From Gavia stellata (Eukaryota; Chordata; Aves; Gaviiformes; Gaviidae), in NCBI RefSeq assembly GCF_030936135.1, contig NC_082603.1:18739880-18803879 (forward strand): a stretch of DNA of 64,000 nucleotides. Reading direction: 5' to 3'. The position numbers and the translations under genes were made by a program. Below the pieces are notes generated by a model. It did not search any database, was not told the DNA's origin, and was given only the letters and a program-made list of their open reading frames with translations. Below are positions 34,701-49,700 of this stretch, piece by piece (positions within the stretch are counted from its first letter, which is position 1; every line of letters starts with the position of its first letter).

Positions 34701-37700
34701 TAACATCTCAAAGCCTGCTCTGGTTCTGTTATTTTAGCTGAGTCTTGTGAATAGGCTGGTGTTGCTGTTGGTGATGATACATTTGTGTTGTTGACAATTT
34801 ATTGAAAACAAGATAACTTTTTGCAAAGAATATTGCTTTCTTACAAAAGGCTGGAAATTTTGTAGAAGAAGTTGTGACTGTAAAATTCTGGGTTTTTTTC
34901 CCCCCAAGAATTTATTCTTTGATAACATTTAATGTATCTGGTCTTAAATAGAAGTTCTAAAGCTGAAAACTGGAAAAAAAAGTTGAGTTTATACTTTGGA
35001 AGCTATAAAGTTGAGTACGACTGTATGGAGCAGTGCATAAGCTAATAAATAGAATGTGGAGGAATAGATATCTGGAGTACTCTGTCTAACTCTGGGTTCC
35101 TCAGTACCAGAAAGATAGAGACTTGCTGGAGCAAGTCCAGCAGAAGGTTGCAAAAGTGATTTAGGGACTGGAGCATCTTCCGTATGAGGAGAGGCTGAGA
35201 ACTGAGACTGTTAGCCTGGAAAAGAGAAGGCTCAGTTCAGCCTGGCTTTGTGCAGTTATGTGTCTTCACTAGTCTCCTCAGCTTGTAGTCGGCTACCTGG
35301 GTTTTTCATTGTACTTTGTCTCATCACCTCATTACTCTGGTTTATAAGGAGTTGACAGAAATTAATTGTAATTCCATATTATTATTATTTTAAAATTTGG
35401 CATTGTAAAATTATTTTTATTAGAAGTATAATATATGTGCTCACTAGATGGCAGCAGATTCCTTGACTAACTGTAAGAATGAAACATTCTGTAGAAACAA
35501 TAGGTATTTTTTGTACTAACGTGCAAATAAACTTTAATACCACATTTATGTTAAGATTAAAATATTAGTTGTTAATACATAGAACTTGATGCAATGTACA
35601 GCTAACATTAGAGCTCCTCTGAAAAAGACATAAGAACATACCTTCTCAGAACTGTTTCAAGACTGAATGTGGAAGATAACGTTAACTGAGGCTTGAATTT
35701 CATCCTATTTTGTGTTCTGATTAAACATCTTCAAATTGCAGCTATATTGTCTTCATATAACAGGTAATACAAAAAGCAAAAAGCAAATAAAATACATGTG
35801 TATTATGAGTTATTGCAAGTGGAGTACAACATTAAAATAGCTGGTATTATTTCTATATAAATACGTAATTGCAAATTCAGGGCTTGTTGAATGAAAATAC
35901 TTTCTGTTAAGAAATCACTTTCTATTTTTGGGGGGGAGTAAACATATGTAATTTGTGATGTGTAGCTGTTTTAAGCTAACTTTTAAAAACTGTTCAAAAT
36001 GATATTTTAATTTTTGATACTGACCTGAGTTTACTCTTGCATTTCTGTAGCGCATGCTCTTTGCATTTGGCAGTTGTGAAGAAAAGTAATCTTGGTCTGA
36101 GGTTTTCCGTTCTGAATAACAGTTCTGCGTTTTACTAAATGAGCTTTTCAGATGGTGGGTAACCTGAGTCAGTGAAGTTTGCAGTGTGTATTTCTACTAG
36201 AGCCTGTGTATTAAACTGTATTTTAAAGAGTAACTGAATACTATAAGAACGGGTTATGAAATGAAATGGGATAATGGGAGAAAAACTATGTTCAGAAAGA
36301 TGCTTCAGGATATCAGTCTGGAGATGGGTTCCACAAAGATTTGGTCCTGTAAACTGTGTTTTTTATCTGTACGTCAGAGGAGGAAGCTGAGGAGATGAAC
36401 TCATCTGTTTGATGAAAATTAAATAAAGAAATGTCTAATGTAACCATATCTAGTGAAGCTTATTTTTGTTCGGAAGGACTGCATCAAAAGGAAGTAGTGA
36501 AGGGAATATGCAGCCACGCCCATACTTATCGCAGCTCAGTACTGTTCCCAAAACCAATATAATAATGATGTGAGAAAGCAGAGAAGATTTTTATAAGGTC
36601 CTTCTTGGGAGCTTTTTTTTACTCTGATGTTTGATTGTCAGCCCTATTTTCCAGGTGCTTTAGGAAAGCCAATCAGTAGTGTATGACCCAGCAAATTCAG
36701 TTTAGGACTTCAAATGTTAACTCAGGACCAGTCCTTACACTGTGTTTTGTCAGGCTGACTTAGTATTCTAAGGTTTTATTTCGATCCCTTGGGGGGGACT
36801 TAGTTGCATCTGTACTAACATCATAGTTTCAAAGTGGTTTCTATGTTTTGAAGAGTTAAAAATAATAAATTAGACACTTTTTTTTTTATATGGCAAATGG
36901 GATAATTAGCTGCTTGTAGCTGAGTATATTTTCCATCTGTGGAGACCTTTTGGCCTATTTGTTCTGTTTTCGTTAATATTTCTAGCTTGTGTCACACTTT
37001 TATAGGAGCCTTCTGAAAGGTGGAATGCACTTCCTAGGACTGTGTATTTTAAAGAAGACACTGAGAGTATACAAAAACCTTCTTTCCTGCAATAGCAGAG
37101 TTCTTGGCAAAGTCAAGATACTTGCAAACTGCATCTTAATCACACAAATGCTTTATATTCAGTGATTTGTTCTACTTAATGTTTTCTCACTCTGAAATAG
37201 TAGTCTCAATCCTCTGTTTGTATTACAGAGGATTCGCCAAAGCAGGCAGTGATATAACACTTTTTTTGTTAGAGCAGGAATGGTTCATAACTCACAAGAG
37301 GCAGATCCCTGAGTGAGTCATTTAGGTCATTCCCACTTGTGTGGAAAAAATATTACATCATTGCCCTGTACTCAGTGTTCTATTTATACCATGCCAGAAT
37401 TTTAAGTACGTTTTGCTTTTTTTAGATGCTGTAAACAGTATTGGGGGGTTGTCTTAAAGTAAAGTTACTGCTGGGCCATAGAAGGAGCATTACTGAATCA
37501 AATATTTACAGAGAGTCCAGGAGCTAGAGAGGAGCACACTGTCTGCTAATTTAAGCTTGCGAGGGGAGGAGAGGAGACCTTTGTAGCAAAAAGAATGGAT
37601 GTGTGCCTTCTTTTTACTCTGCTATGTTCTTAACCTTCTAGTTTTTGATGATTTTTTTTTTTTACTCCCCCTCTTGGTTTTCATTAGAGAAGGTGGAGCA

Positions 37701-40700
37701 TAGCTGTGAGCATGTCTGGCAAATACTGATGAGAACACCTCTAACCTAAATTTATTCTTTTTGGTTGTGGTGGTTTCTTACGGTTCATTCACAGCTTACA
37801 ATTTCAAGGATATTCCTTGCATAATTTTATATTAAGGATAAAGCCTTCGACACAGTCTCCCACAGTATTCTCCTGGAGAAGCTGGCAACTTGTGGCTTAG
37901 ACAGGTGCACTCTTCGCTGAGTGAAAAAACTGGCTGGACGGCCGAGCCCAGAGAGTTGTGGTGAATGGAGTGAAATCCACTTGGCGGCCGGTCACAAGCG
38001 GAGTCCCCCAGGGCTCAGTTTTGGGACCGGTCTTGTTTAACATATTTATCGATGATCTGGATGAGGGGATTGAGTGCACCCTCAGCAAGTTTGCAGATGG
38101 CACCAAGTTGGGCGGGAGTGTTGATCTGCTCGAGGGTCGGAAGGCTCTGCAGAGGGATCTGGACAGGCTGGATCGATGGGCTGAGCTCAATTGTATGAGG
38201 GTCAACAAGGCCAAGTGCCGGGTCCTGCACTTGGGTCACAACAACCCCATGCAATGCTACAGGCTTGGGGAAGAGTGGCTGGAAATCTGCCCTGCAGAAA
38301 AGGACCTGGGGGTGTTGATTGTCAGCTGGCTGAATATGAGCCAGCAGTGTGCCCAGGTGGCCAAGAAGGCCAACGACATCCTGGCCTGTATCAGAAACAG
38401 TGTGGCCAGCAGGAGTAGGGAGGTGATCGTGCCCCTGTACTCGGCACTGGTGAGGCTGCACCTCAAATGCTGTGTCAGTTTTGGGCCCCTGACTCCAAGA
38501 AGGACATTGAGGTGCTGGAGCATGTCCAGAGAAGGGTGACGAAGCTGGTGAGGGGTCCGGATCACGTGTCTTATGAGGAGCGGCTGAGGGAGCTGGGGTT
38601 GTTTAGCCTGGAGAAGAGGAGGCTGAGGGGAGACCTTATCGCTCTCCACAATTACCTGAAAGGGGGTTGCAGAGAGGTGGGTGTTGGTCTCTTCTCCCAA
38701 GTGACTAGTGACAGGACAAGAGGAAATGGCCTCAAGTTGCGCCAGGGGAGGTTCAGGCTAGATATTAGGAAAAATTTCTTTACTGAGTGGTGAGACACTG
38801 GAATAAGCTGCCCAGGGAAGTGGTGGAGTCACCCTCACTGGAGGTGTTCAAGGAATGTGTGGAGGTGGCATTGTGGGACACGGTTTAGTGGGCATGGTGG
38901 TGTTGGGTTGATGGTTGGACTTGATGATCTTACAGGTCTTTTCCAACCATAGTGATTCTGTGATAAAGTTTCCCATTCAGAATAGATTCCCCCCAATTAC
39001 TTGTGCAGTTGTACTACTCTGTCCATTGGTCCTCTATTTTCTCCAGCTTCATATCTTGTATTGCTGTTGTTTGCAGAGCGCTTTTGTCTGTCTGCTTATG
39101 TTTTCACCAGGTTAAATCAGCCTCTGTGGTTTCATAATAAGACTGGAAATTTTTCTTGCAGTCAATGCTACTTATTTTTTGCAGACATTTCTTTCACAGC
39201 ACACTTAAACACTGATAAAGGTAGTGGATTATTCCTCAGGTTTAGCGAAGCAGGGTGACAATTATATTGAAGTTTCTTCTGATATCCTACACAGAGCTGT
39301 AATCTGCTTTACTGCAAAACACTTCTTTTTGTACTTTTCTGTACATGTGTTCTTAAAAGTTCTGTAGTATTGCTCTAGAGGCAACACCTTTGGCAGCCTC
39401 TAGAGGCAGCAGCTTTTCCCAGACCTGTGAATAGAATGAACTGCACTGCCAGCAGTGGGGGATTTGAGGGTTTTTTAGTTTTTTTTTTGTGGTTTTCTTT
39501 TTGTTGATTTTTTTGGGGGGGTTGTTTGTTGTTTTTTAAGATTGTATCATTGTGATTACTGTAGGGCTTTTGCCTATGTCAAAATGTTGGTTTGTTTCTC
39601 AATCTGAAAAGTTGCTTTAGGAAAGGTTTAGAATGTAAGACGGATAGAGGACTGCAAGGAAAGTTGTTTCATTCAGAGAATGTGGATTTAGTGCTTTTTC
39701 TGCTTGCTCTGAATCTGTATTTAAACTCTTCCAGGTATAACAGGGTAGATTGAGTTTAAGAACAACTAGTTGTGTATATATATTGTGTGTTGATACTGTC
39801 AGGCATCATAAATGAAGTGGAGTTGGGCAGGGTCAGACCTCCGTGCAAGAATTGAGCTGCAAAATGTCATTATGGTGGGTTAGAAGGTGGCATATTTCAG
39901 AGTAGCAAGGACCTGGAGCTCATGCACAGAAGTGATTTACTACACTTTTTAATGAGATTGTGCATGACAGATAAATCACGTGCGCTCTGAACGCATGGCA
40001 AATATGAGAGAACTTGTTATGTTACAATAACTTACTCATTTGTCTAAGTGCTGAGAACATCTGTAGGCAACTGTGACCTCCAGCTTGAAATCAAGGTCTT
40101 GATTCCTTTTGTATATTGAAGATCCCATGATATTCTTTAAGCATAAGTGTAATTCTTTGTGTACTGGATGCATTTCTCTAGTTATTTATGTTTTCTGTGC
40201 AGCTCTAGTTGCATTTTATTTTTCCATTGCCTTCAACTTAACTTGTAAATCCCAAACATTTTGGTACATCGTCCTACAAGTTACTGTTCTGTTTGGGAAT
40301 GCCAACAGACCGCCTTCTTATAATGAAGAACTCAGATGTGTGGCTTAATGTTTCATGAAATATTTCAAAATGTTACATTAATGCAGACTGTTGCTTTCTG
40401 TGAACTCAGGTGACCGGGTCATAGATGTAGGATCAGAGTGGAGAACTTTCAGCAATGACAAAGCAACAAAAGATCCATCTCGAGTTGGGGATACCCAGAA
40501 TCCTTTGTTGAGCGATGGTGACTTGAGTACAATGATTGGCAAGGTAACACTTTAAATATTAAATTTTACTAAATTTGAGTGTTTTTTATGTCAAGTACAT
40601 GTTTGTATGTCCATAGGGAAACTATTCAGAGAACATATTTACGAAGAGATTTTGTCTAAACTGAACTCTTAACACTTCAGTGGTGTGTAAAATGTGTCTC

Positions 40701-43700
40701 TCTCCTGGGGGCAGCAGGAAAGGGCTGACTTCTTCAATGAAAGAAAGTTTGCAGTGCTGTGGTGTTCTTGCCACTCCTTGAGATGCTGCTATAAATAGAA
40801 AAGCTGATGTTACAATCTTTAAAGAAACACTTTGACTTAGCATGTGTACTTGAGATGATTCTGAAATAACAGGTACTTAATTTTGAGGTCTCAATAACTA
40901 GTACTGCCCAACTTGAACTATCATTTTTTGTAATAAAATCTGTATCGGATTCATATTGAAGACCCAGAGATCTACATGCATGTTGTACGTGTTCTTCCAA
41001 TTAATGTTAAAATGCTAAATGTGGAATTCTTTCATGGTGTCAGTGCTCCAGAAGAAAGTAGTCAATGTATATTTGAGTTGAAATTTAGTGGTACAGCCAT
41101 ATCTTGCTGTTTCCCATGAGAAAGCAAGCAAGATTAATTGCCCAAATGCACTCCCTCTAATGAAGTAGTGACCCAGGTAAGTTTTCATTGTTGTACTTTG
41201 TGTTGTATTTTTTACTGCAAGATCCAAATCGGTTTTTGTGGATTTCTTGAATGTTTCATGAAGGGTGGTCTAGTTGCTGATAAGTAACTATTAAAAAATA
41301 CATTGCTGCTTCGTGTGTTGCGGTACATGCATACGAGGATTTCTCAGAAGTTTTTGTTCCAGTGATGTTGCTAGGATGAAGAAGTAGACATACCTAAATA
41401 CTTACGGATATGTATAGGGGAGTGTGCACTATACTACTTAACCAATAATTCTTCAAAGAGATTGACTAGTGAATACTGATATGGACGGCTAATCTTTCAT
41501 TGGTGAAAAAGAAACCTTCTGTTCAAAGGATTATCCAAGTAGATGCTTGTGTTTTGGACAACTCCAAGCATTGCTGCCCACTAGATTTTAGGACGCCTTA
41601 TGGTGGCTTTTGGAATCTGTTCAGGCAAATAAATTTCTGCACTGCTCCATTAAGAAAGTTGGCATTGTGAAGTAGCTCTGTGAATCAGTGCTGTAGAAGT
41701 CACTGGAGTATTAGTGTCACGTGTATAGGTCCGGAAAGATTGTACTTCTCAGGGCTTGGATTTCTGTCACTGTTCTGGTCAGCTCTGATAAAGATCAGAA
41801 ATACACTTTTGTAGGCAGATGGAGAAATGGACTGTTTGCTCTAGGTTCACACTGTTGTCTCACTTTGGGACTGTGTAAATACAGGGTTTGTTTCTGGGAG
41901 CTCAGTTTGATTCAGTAGGTAGGATGACCACCTGAGCTCTTTTAGAACCTGTGTGTTGGAAAAGATGAGATACTCCAGCTAAAGATAGAATTTGTATCCA
42001 GGTGAACACTGACTTGTGCTGTTAACCCTCTTCTCTCTGGAGGTTCAGATCCTCACTTAGAATAAGAGGGATAGCAGCCTCAGTGAGAGAATTACAGATT
42101 TAAAGAAATATCCCTGAAAAGTTTGTTTTTCAATGAAAACTAACAATTTTCAGAGATGGGCATTCATTTACTGAAACAGTGTTGCTGTTAACCAGAACAT
42201 TCCAGAATAGGCATGACTGTCAGCGTGGTGTGATTTGACCTATGAGAACTGTGAGTAAAGATGTCCAAGTGCTGGAACTGCCAGGATCATGTTGGAGAAT
42301 GTAGAGGGGGCAGACTGTCCTACTGCGCATATCTTGTTTGCGTGGGGAGGAATCACAGAGGAGACATGTTATTTTCTGCAGAAAATTGGGAATCTCTTTG
42401 ACAAACCAGGATATGTTCTGGACAAGAGTTCCTGTGTTTGTCTTGCCAGTGAGCAGGGGCTCTGGGATGTCAGCTCATTGATGTGTGAACTCTGTATCAG
42501 GAGCTGCATTTTTCCTCAGTCATTTGGAAGGAAGAGAATGGCTTATATCAGAAGATGCTGAAGATATTTACTTAGCAGTGCAGAAAGGGCATGAATTTTG
42601 CAGCAAAAAATAACTAAACCAAGCAAGTAGTACATTTCTCAAAGCAGTCTTCTGAGGTCACTGCCAGCAGTAGGCTGGGATGAGGATTGACCTAGATATG
42701 CACAGTGGTTGAACAAGGGTGAAATTGGTGTAGCCATGAGGAAGATAAGTAGTATCTGACAGAATAACCTTCATGAATTCCAGAGAATGAATCAGGATAA
42801 GATTGTATTTTCTCAGTTAACAACAATTCCTAGAATGGCACCCCACTCCCTACCACCCCCACCCCTCCTGCAAAAACTCGACCAAACAAAAAAACAAAAC
42901 CAAAACACAGCCTGTGTTGTAGAAAATCCAAAAGAGAAGGACATTGATAATTTTCATGTCACATCATATTAGAGATCTATTGTAAACTCCTGGGAATGTA
43001 GGTGGAAATGGAGTCCGAACCACTTGTCGGTTACAACAGTAAAGTTCTGGTGGCTGGCTGTTGCCTTGAAATAGTAAACCAAGGGGGCCAGTTCTGCTTC
43101 ACACAATAGTTTGTCACTCTCTTGTCTTTGAAACCAGGAGGTGCTCTTTGGGACTCCTTTCTGCAGGAGGTATGTGGTCTGTATCTGCTAGCAGCAAAAG
43201 AGAGGCTGCTTTGCCCATGCAAAGGGATTAGTTCCTGATTGGTTTTAGTACTTAAGGGACCCATCTGTCTGAGGCAGCAACAGTCTGTGTTGGAAGAAAG
43301 GTTAATTCGTCTGTGAAGAGGAGGACGAATAGCATAGTTGGCTGTGGTAGAAGTGGTTTGCATTCTTCAGGCAGATCTTCAGGGTATTAGCACAGAACTG
43401 TATCTCTCTGAAACTAGATACTGTGTGCTGCAGTTGATCTGATGACAGTGCGGACCAGTTGCAGACATGGTGAAGTCTGGCATTAGTTGTGACTTGATTG
43501 CCAGAATATTATAGTTATTTCTAAAATCCTCATGTAAAATTCAAGAAAAATAATTGAACAAGCAGCTTCTAGATCTGTCTTGATATAAAGAACTCTTTTC
43601 TATGAATCTAAACCAAAACTTTTAAGTTTTGGTACCTATCTTGTGGAAGAAGTTGTCTTTTGTCACCCTTTGTACTTATTCCTTTTTTTAGTGACTGCAA

Positions 43701-46700
43701 CTACAAGAGAATTTAGGTTCGTTGAACAAGAAACTAATGCAATCTCTTGGTATAGAATTCCTATCCTTTGATCAGATGCCTCTGAAAGGAAGCTGGCTGT
43801 TGTCAGACTGCAAGGCCTGGATCTGGAAGTGCTATATTGATAAGCAGTGGCAAGATACCAATGATGATGATTGAAAAAGAAGAAAGAATCCATCAGACTG
43901 CGTAATGAGTTGGTTGTAGTGGGCAGGAAGACTGCTGGATCTGGGGGCATTCCTTGATGCTATGGATAAACTCAAGTCAATGATGTGGATAATGTTGGTG
44001 ATACTTCTGATTTCTGCTATTAAGGGGATATACTGGGGTACAAAGCTGTTGGCTGCCAGTGCTGTAAACCTAACCTCCATTGAGGTCCTTCGGACACTAC
44101 CACTGTTTACTGGACTGTGTTTTCTCACTGTAGCAATCTTTGAGGCTGTTTCCAGGATTGTATCCGTGAAGTTTCTGCCCCAACAAACAGGTGGAACTCC
44201 TGACTTTGGCAAGTACCTTTGTTGTTGAGATGGGAAAGGTGTGAGCTGATGTCTCATAAAGGCCGCAACAGTAACACACACAATTCTTAAAGTCTATTTG
44301 ATTTCAGTTAAAACTGTATGGCTTCTGTTTTTTCCATGAAGGGAAAGGGACTCCTAACATGGTTGTCAAGGGCTGAAGCCAACAAAGCATTGTCTCTCAA
44401 TTGAAAGCTCCAGAAGGAAAGTAGATGGTGCATTTAAATAGCAAATGCAGGGAGAATTGCTGTGGTTTATTTAAGTGGTTGAGATGGAAGAGTATTTTCC
44501 AATCCTTTTATAGTTGTGAGCTGTATACTGGGTATGGCTCTTGGAGAGTGTTCATACTGACAGGGTGAAATCCTTTGGCTAACAGTACTTGCCTATAGCT
44601 GCATTGGTATTTTCAATATACATAAGCAAATGTTCAAAGGAAAAGGTAACCGTAAGTACCAGCAAGAACGTAAAAACTGAGAGGTTAAGGAGATCCATTA
44701 CCAAAAAAAAAAAAAAGTATTTTAGGTGCTGTGTAGTGGAAGAGGAAAAATCCCTGTGGTGAAAGGGAATACTTGATGGTCCCAGGACAGAGCAGTGTTT
44801 CCTGGTAAAGGACTATCTGGCACAAGGCCTGAATAGACAAGGACTGGGGACTTGCTGGCAGGGTTGATAGGCCTTTGACTGTGGTCATTCTTCTGGCATC
44901 TACAAGATTTTGAGCACATGCAGTTCCTGTGAGCATTTGTGTATATCACTAGTCTAGGAGGCCATGATGCACACGAATGTGGTAATGCATTGTAGGGAAC
45001 AGGGGTATGAGTGGTGTCCAGGAAAGAGCCTTTTGTCCTGAGACTTGTGTATATTTTGGGCCAAGGAAAGTTGTTCTGGCATAACTTCTGAAAGGAAGGT
45101 CTAGTGTTGCAGATACGTTTGTAATGCTCTTTGTGGCCTGAAGTTTGTTGTGCTTGATTCTTGCTCTTTGTTTACCTTTAAACCTTACTGGGAATCTTTG
45201 GAGAGTTGGAGGTGTTCATCCAGTCAAGGAAGTAGGATTGCCTTTGGAGCAGCCCTCTGCTGTGCTGGTGCCAGGATCATTTCTGGGTGGTTGTTTCATC
45301 TGAAAGGATGTTTGAAGGAGTAGGAAAAAAAACTAAGAACAGTCTTGGAACCTAGCATCTGTCATAGAGGGCCTATTCAAGGGGCTAGGGAAACTTGCGA
45401 GGGAGGGTTCTGGGCCAGAGTCCTCGATCTCCACAGCAGTATCAAAGTTTACGTGCACCACAGATAATGGGTCTCAACAGTACAGAGGTATCCACTGAGC
45501 GCATCAGAAATGGGGTGTAACTGGAGTCCTTGAGTGAGGGAAAGTGTAACAGCGTAAGTGAATTGTCAAGAGTGACAATTAGTGTCAGCCAAAGAATATG
45601 TATTAAATGCAGATGTGCACCAAGGAGAGATTATAGAATTGGCGTCTGTTTTAGAATAGAAGGGCCATTCCCAAGAATATGAATCAGGAAAGAAGAAACG
45701 AGCTCTTACTCCATCTGGGCAGCTCCGAGGAATAAGGTGGTGCCAGGGTGGGTCTGCCCTTTGTTTACTATGTCCTGGTCCCACTTTGTACTACTGGACA
45801 TCCTGATACATTGCTGAGTCTTCAACTTGAGAATTCTGTATGCAAATGCTGGATGTGAATGGCCAGGTTAGCAGTCAGTCATAGATCAAGATCTGCTTTA
45901 TGCTTACTGTTTTTGGCAAAACAGAACAGTGTAGTAGTCTGTCTGCAGTGGCCACCATATCAGCGTGTTTAAATGACCAAATATATCTGCAATGAAAGTT
46001 GGATGCCCCTGCCCAGCTAAATTGTTGAAGGTTCCAGCAAGGAATAAATGCTTGCTGATTCAGGGAATCCAGGTTTCTAGTCATGATGTGGAATAGTTGT
46101 GAAGAAGCATTTTCCACTTGAGGGAACGCATGGCCCCAGACACTGTGACAGCAAACACATAAGTAGACAATATAAATTACAGATGTTGCTCTTCTGAACT
46201 TGCAGGCCATGTTGTCATCATCCGCTATTACTAATCTGATGTGGCATTATTTTTTAAAGACATGTTTCAGTCTGATGGCTAATTGAAGACCTTGGACATT
46301 TTTAGACCCTCTTAGTTGGGCAAAATTGATTGCTTATTTAATAGAAGTATGCAATTTGTACTATCAGTTGTAAGGTACAAAAAATGCATGTTGGAAGCTT
46401 GTTTTGAAGTTGTCACGTTGAGTTCGTTGCTCTTACTTCTCTTAAGACCTCAAGCTTTTCTTTTAAGAGGCCTGTAGTTTTCCTGTAAAGGCAGAATGTA
46501 TGGATTTTTACATTTTGCCATAATTAAGGCTTGCAGCTGCTAGCAGGCACAGTATCAAATTGTTTTTGAATAGGTCATTGGTTTGGACGTTCTCTTTGCC
46601 CATGCCTTCATTTTCATATTTGAGTTATCATTGTAACAACTGGTCTCCAGTTGGCCATAAAAATTTGTTTTTCTGACTTGCCAGTCTGCCACAGCACAGA

Positions 46701-49700
46701 TGCAGCCCAAATGACATATGGGTTGCATAAAATCTAATCTTGGACCTCAGCGTTGGTGACAGCGGTATTGAGATGCACGCATTTTATTCTTTAAACTATT
46801 GTTAAATTAAGAAAGAAAAATCCCTGCGTAATCTATGGTCCTTGGAAATCAATTCTCGATTTGAGACTTGAGCAAAGTATAGAACCTGATGTTTGGTACA
46901 ATGCTTGGTTGTATGATTTACGTCAGTGATGTTTATTTGCACAACTGTTTGAACTGAACGCTTTCAAGTATATAAAGCTGGAAGCTGTTTGCTTTTGAAA
47001 TAAGGAGGACTTTGCTTGTGTTTTATTGACAATAAGAATTTTTCTTTTCAGGGCACAGGTGCAGCAAGTTTTGATGAATTTGGGAATTCAAAGTACCAAA
47101 ATCGCAGAACTATGAGCAGCTCTGATCGTGCAATGGTGAATGCTTTTAAAGAAATTACGAACATGGCAGACAGAATCAACCTCCCTAGAAATATAGTTGT
47201 AAGTTCATGTCTCCCTTCTTTAAATTGTTCTGGCATTGACTTAGTTAGCATAATATAATGAACACATGAATTTTTGATATTGCTGCTAATTAAATGGCCT
47301 AGAGTTAATTAAATTTAGTCTTCTTGCTTTGAAGGATCGAACAAATAATTTATTCAAGCAAGTGTATGAGCAAAAGAGCCTGAAGGGAAGGAGTAATGAT
47401 GCTATTGCTTCTGCTTGTCTCTACATAGCCTGTAGGCAAGAGGGTGTTCCAAGAACATTTAAAGGTAAGTTTTCAGTGATACAGATTCAATTTTGCTATG
47501 AAGTAAAGGTCTACTTACTGTTACTGTAGGAGGTTGGTTTTCTCATTCCTGGACTTCGCTGAATTGGCTGTTCTCAGCTACAGCTCACCTTTTTCGGGGG
47601 AGGATAGGAGTGAGCCTGGAAATTTGTTGCATTTGTGAAGTGAGTAGCTGCTCAGGCATGGGATTTTTTTATCATAATGCATTAAAAAAAATTTAGCATT
47701 TGAAAGTCATTCTGAGTGTTGATGAAACTTAAAAGGTTGATTGGAGGGTGATGGGGGACTGTTGTAACTGAATTTGAACCAACAGTTCTGCAATAAATAC
47801 GTGCAGCTTTCCCTGATAGGGATACAACTTTTTTTGGCATCGAGTACCAAATTTCCCTTACTAAGCAAGCTATATTAATTAGCTCCTTACGAAAAATGTG
47901 CACTGACTGAAGTGATTTGGAAGTTTCACAAATGTGCAAAGCTTATTTAGTGATGGTGACCTTCATGACATTGGCCTTCTTTGTGGGTCTTAATCAAATT
48001 TGATTGTCAATATATTATTTCAGGGGAGCAAATGCTGTCAAGCCTAAACTTTAATTTTTACTTTTCATTTAGAAATATGTGCAGTGTCCAGGATTTCAAA
48101 GAAGGAAATAGGCCGGTGTTTTAAACTTATTTTGAAAGCTCTTGAAACCAGTGTTGATTTGATTACAACTGGAGACTTCATGTCAAGATTCTGTTCCAAT
48201 CTGGGTCTTCCCAAACAAGTACAAATGGCAGCAACGCATATTGCTCGTAAAGCCGTGGAATTAGATTTGGTTCCTGGGAGAAGCCCTATCTCTGTAGCAG
48301 CTGCAGCTATTTACATGGCATCACAAGCTTCTGCAGAGAAAAGGACACAAAAAGGTAAAATTTATCTTTTCCCTTTTTTCTTTTTTTTTTTCTTCCCTGT
48401 ATCTTGCTGTTTGAAAGAGAGTTCAGTGTTACTGTAAAACTTGGATGAGGTCTGTGCAAGGGATGATGAGCTGCTATTCTAATTGCATACAGCAAGGACC
48501 AAACCAGGATCTCCCACTCCCCAAAATGAAAATAGAGTAATTGGCTATACCCAGTGTAAACTGAGTTCACTTTCTTCCGGCTCTAGGAATGCATTCAAAT
48601 GAACATAATTTTAACTTTACCCATGCTAATATTTGTGTGTGTACATTCTGTTGCTATAAAATACTCCAAATGCAAACTTGGGGGCTGTCACAGGTAGCGT
48701 TACGGCTTTAGATTACATTGAGTCTTTAATCATTCTAGCAATCAGGGAATCACCTAAATTAGTACATGTTCCTTGACTTCTTGCGAGCCTGTTAAAAAGA
48801 TTGAGAGTGGTAGGACAGCAGGCTTGGCCGTAGATCACTTTTGGCATTGCCCTCTTCCGGTAGGGTAGCCCTTAGGAAGCCAGTAAAGAGTTCGGGGCTC
48901 TTCTTGAGCTTCAGAGCAGTGTGGATCAGCCTCCGGGGCTCAGGAGAATCAGGCCTATGTGGGGGCAGCACATGGAGAAGGAAGGGGAGCGATGGCTGCA
49001 ATGGTTAGAACTTGGTGTGACAAACGGATCCAAGTGCTGGTAGCTGGCTGTGGAAGCTCTGTTGATGTGTCTAATCCAGTTCAGATCAGAAGTGTTAAAA
49101 ATGTAGCTATTTCTTAGTGGGGAGCTGCTTTTAGGTAAAGAACAGCCTTTATCTGTCAGGTTGTGGTGCTTTGTTCTGCATTAATCACTGCTTATTCTGT
49201 CCCTGGAGCTTTCATCATGTTGGCAGTTTCTGGGCATGCGAGTGATCTAGAGCCCAAGCAGTACGATGCCTTCATCCTTGCTCGCCTTGAGCTATTGGAT
49301 TATGTCTCTTAAGAGTGATGATTAAAACAAAATACAGCTGCCTGCCATGGATACAGACATGGCTCCATACTCCTTCAGTGTCCTCAGACAATGCTGAAGG
49401 CTTTCATGCAGTTCAAGGTTTAAATTCCAAATTTGGTTAAATCTTGAATAAATTTAAGTTTTTGTGCATCTCAAACAAATGTTTCCTTTTGATTGTTAAA
49501 CAGGGCTCTGTGCCTCTGACTTATTTCTCTGTGCATTTTAAGGTAAATGTATTCCATGTTTAGCTGAAGGTATTGCTTTTTGTCTCCGCCCAGGTCTTTT
49601 GGTGGATTTGCTTATATTTAATTAAAGCTCAAAAATTGAGATCCTGATGATTTATTAGAGTATTGCTGGGTGCATGTTGAGTTTGCAGTAGATGTTTCAA

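Larger units (their letters stand above)
28421..40409 (+). other. GTF2B intron 2 (12 kb) with transposon insertions
   Basis: It holds a solo LTR (32.9 kb), an old CR1 scrap (35.1 kb) and a 1.1-kb CR1 (37.8-39.0 kb), listed separately, plus G/T-rich simple sequence at about 39460-39540 and a perfect hairpin at 39373-39405. The remainder is unremarkable AT-rich intron. Confidence 0.7.

Noticed and set aside
38015-38700. Minus-strand open frames of 147-148 codons
   Set aside because: They are antisense shadows of the CR1 reverse-transcriptase frame.
43832-44281. 149-codon minus-strand open frame in GTF2B intron 3
   Set aside because: No recognisable domain, overlapping open frames on the other strand of similar length, and no promoter or splice evidence.
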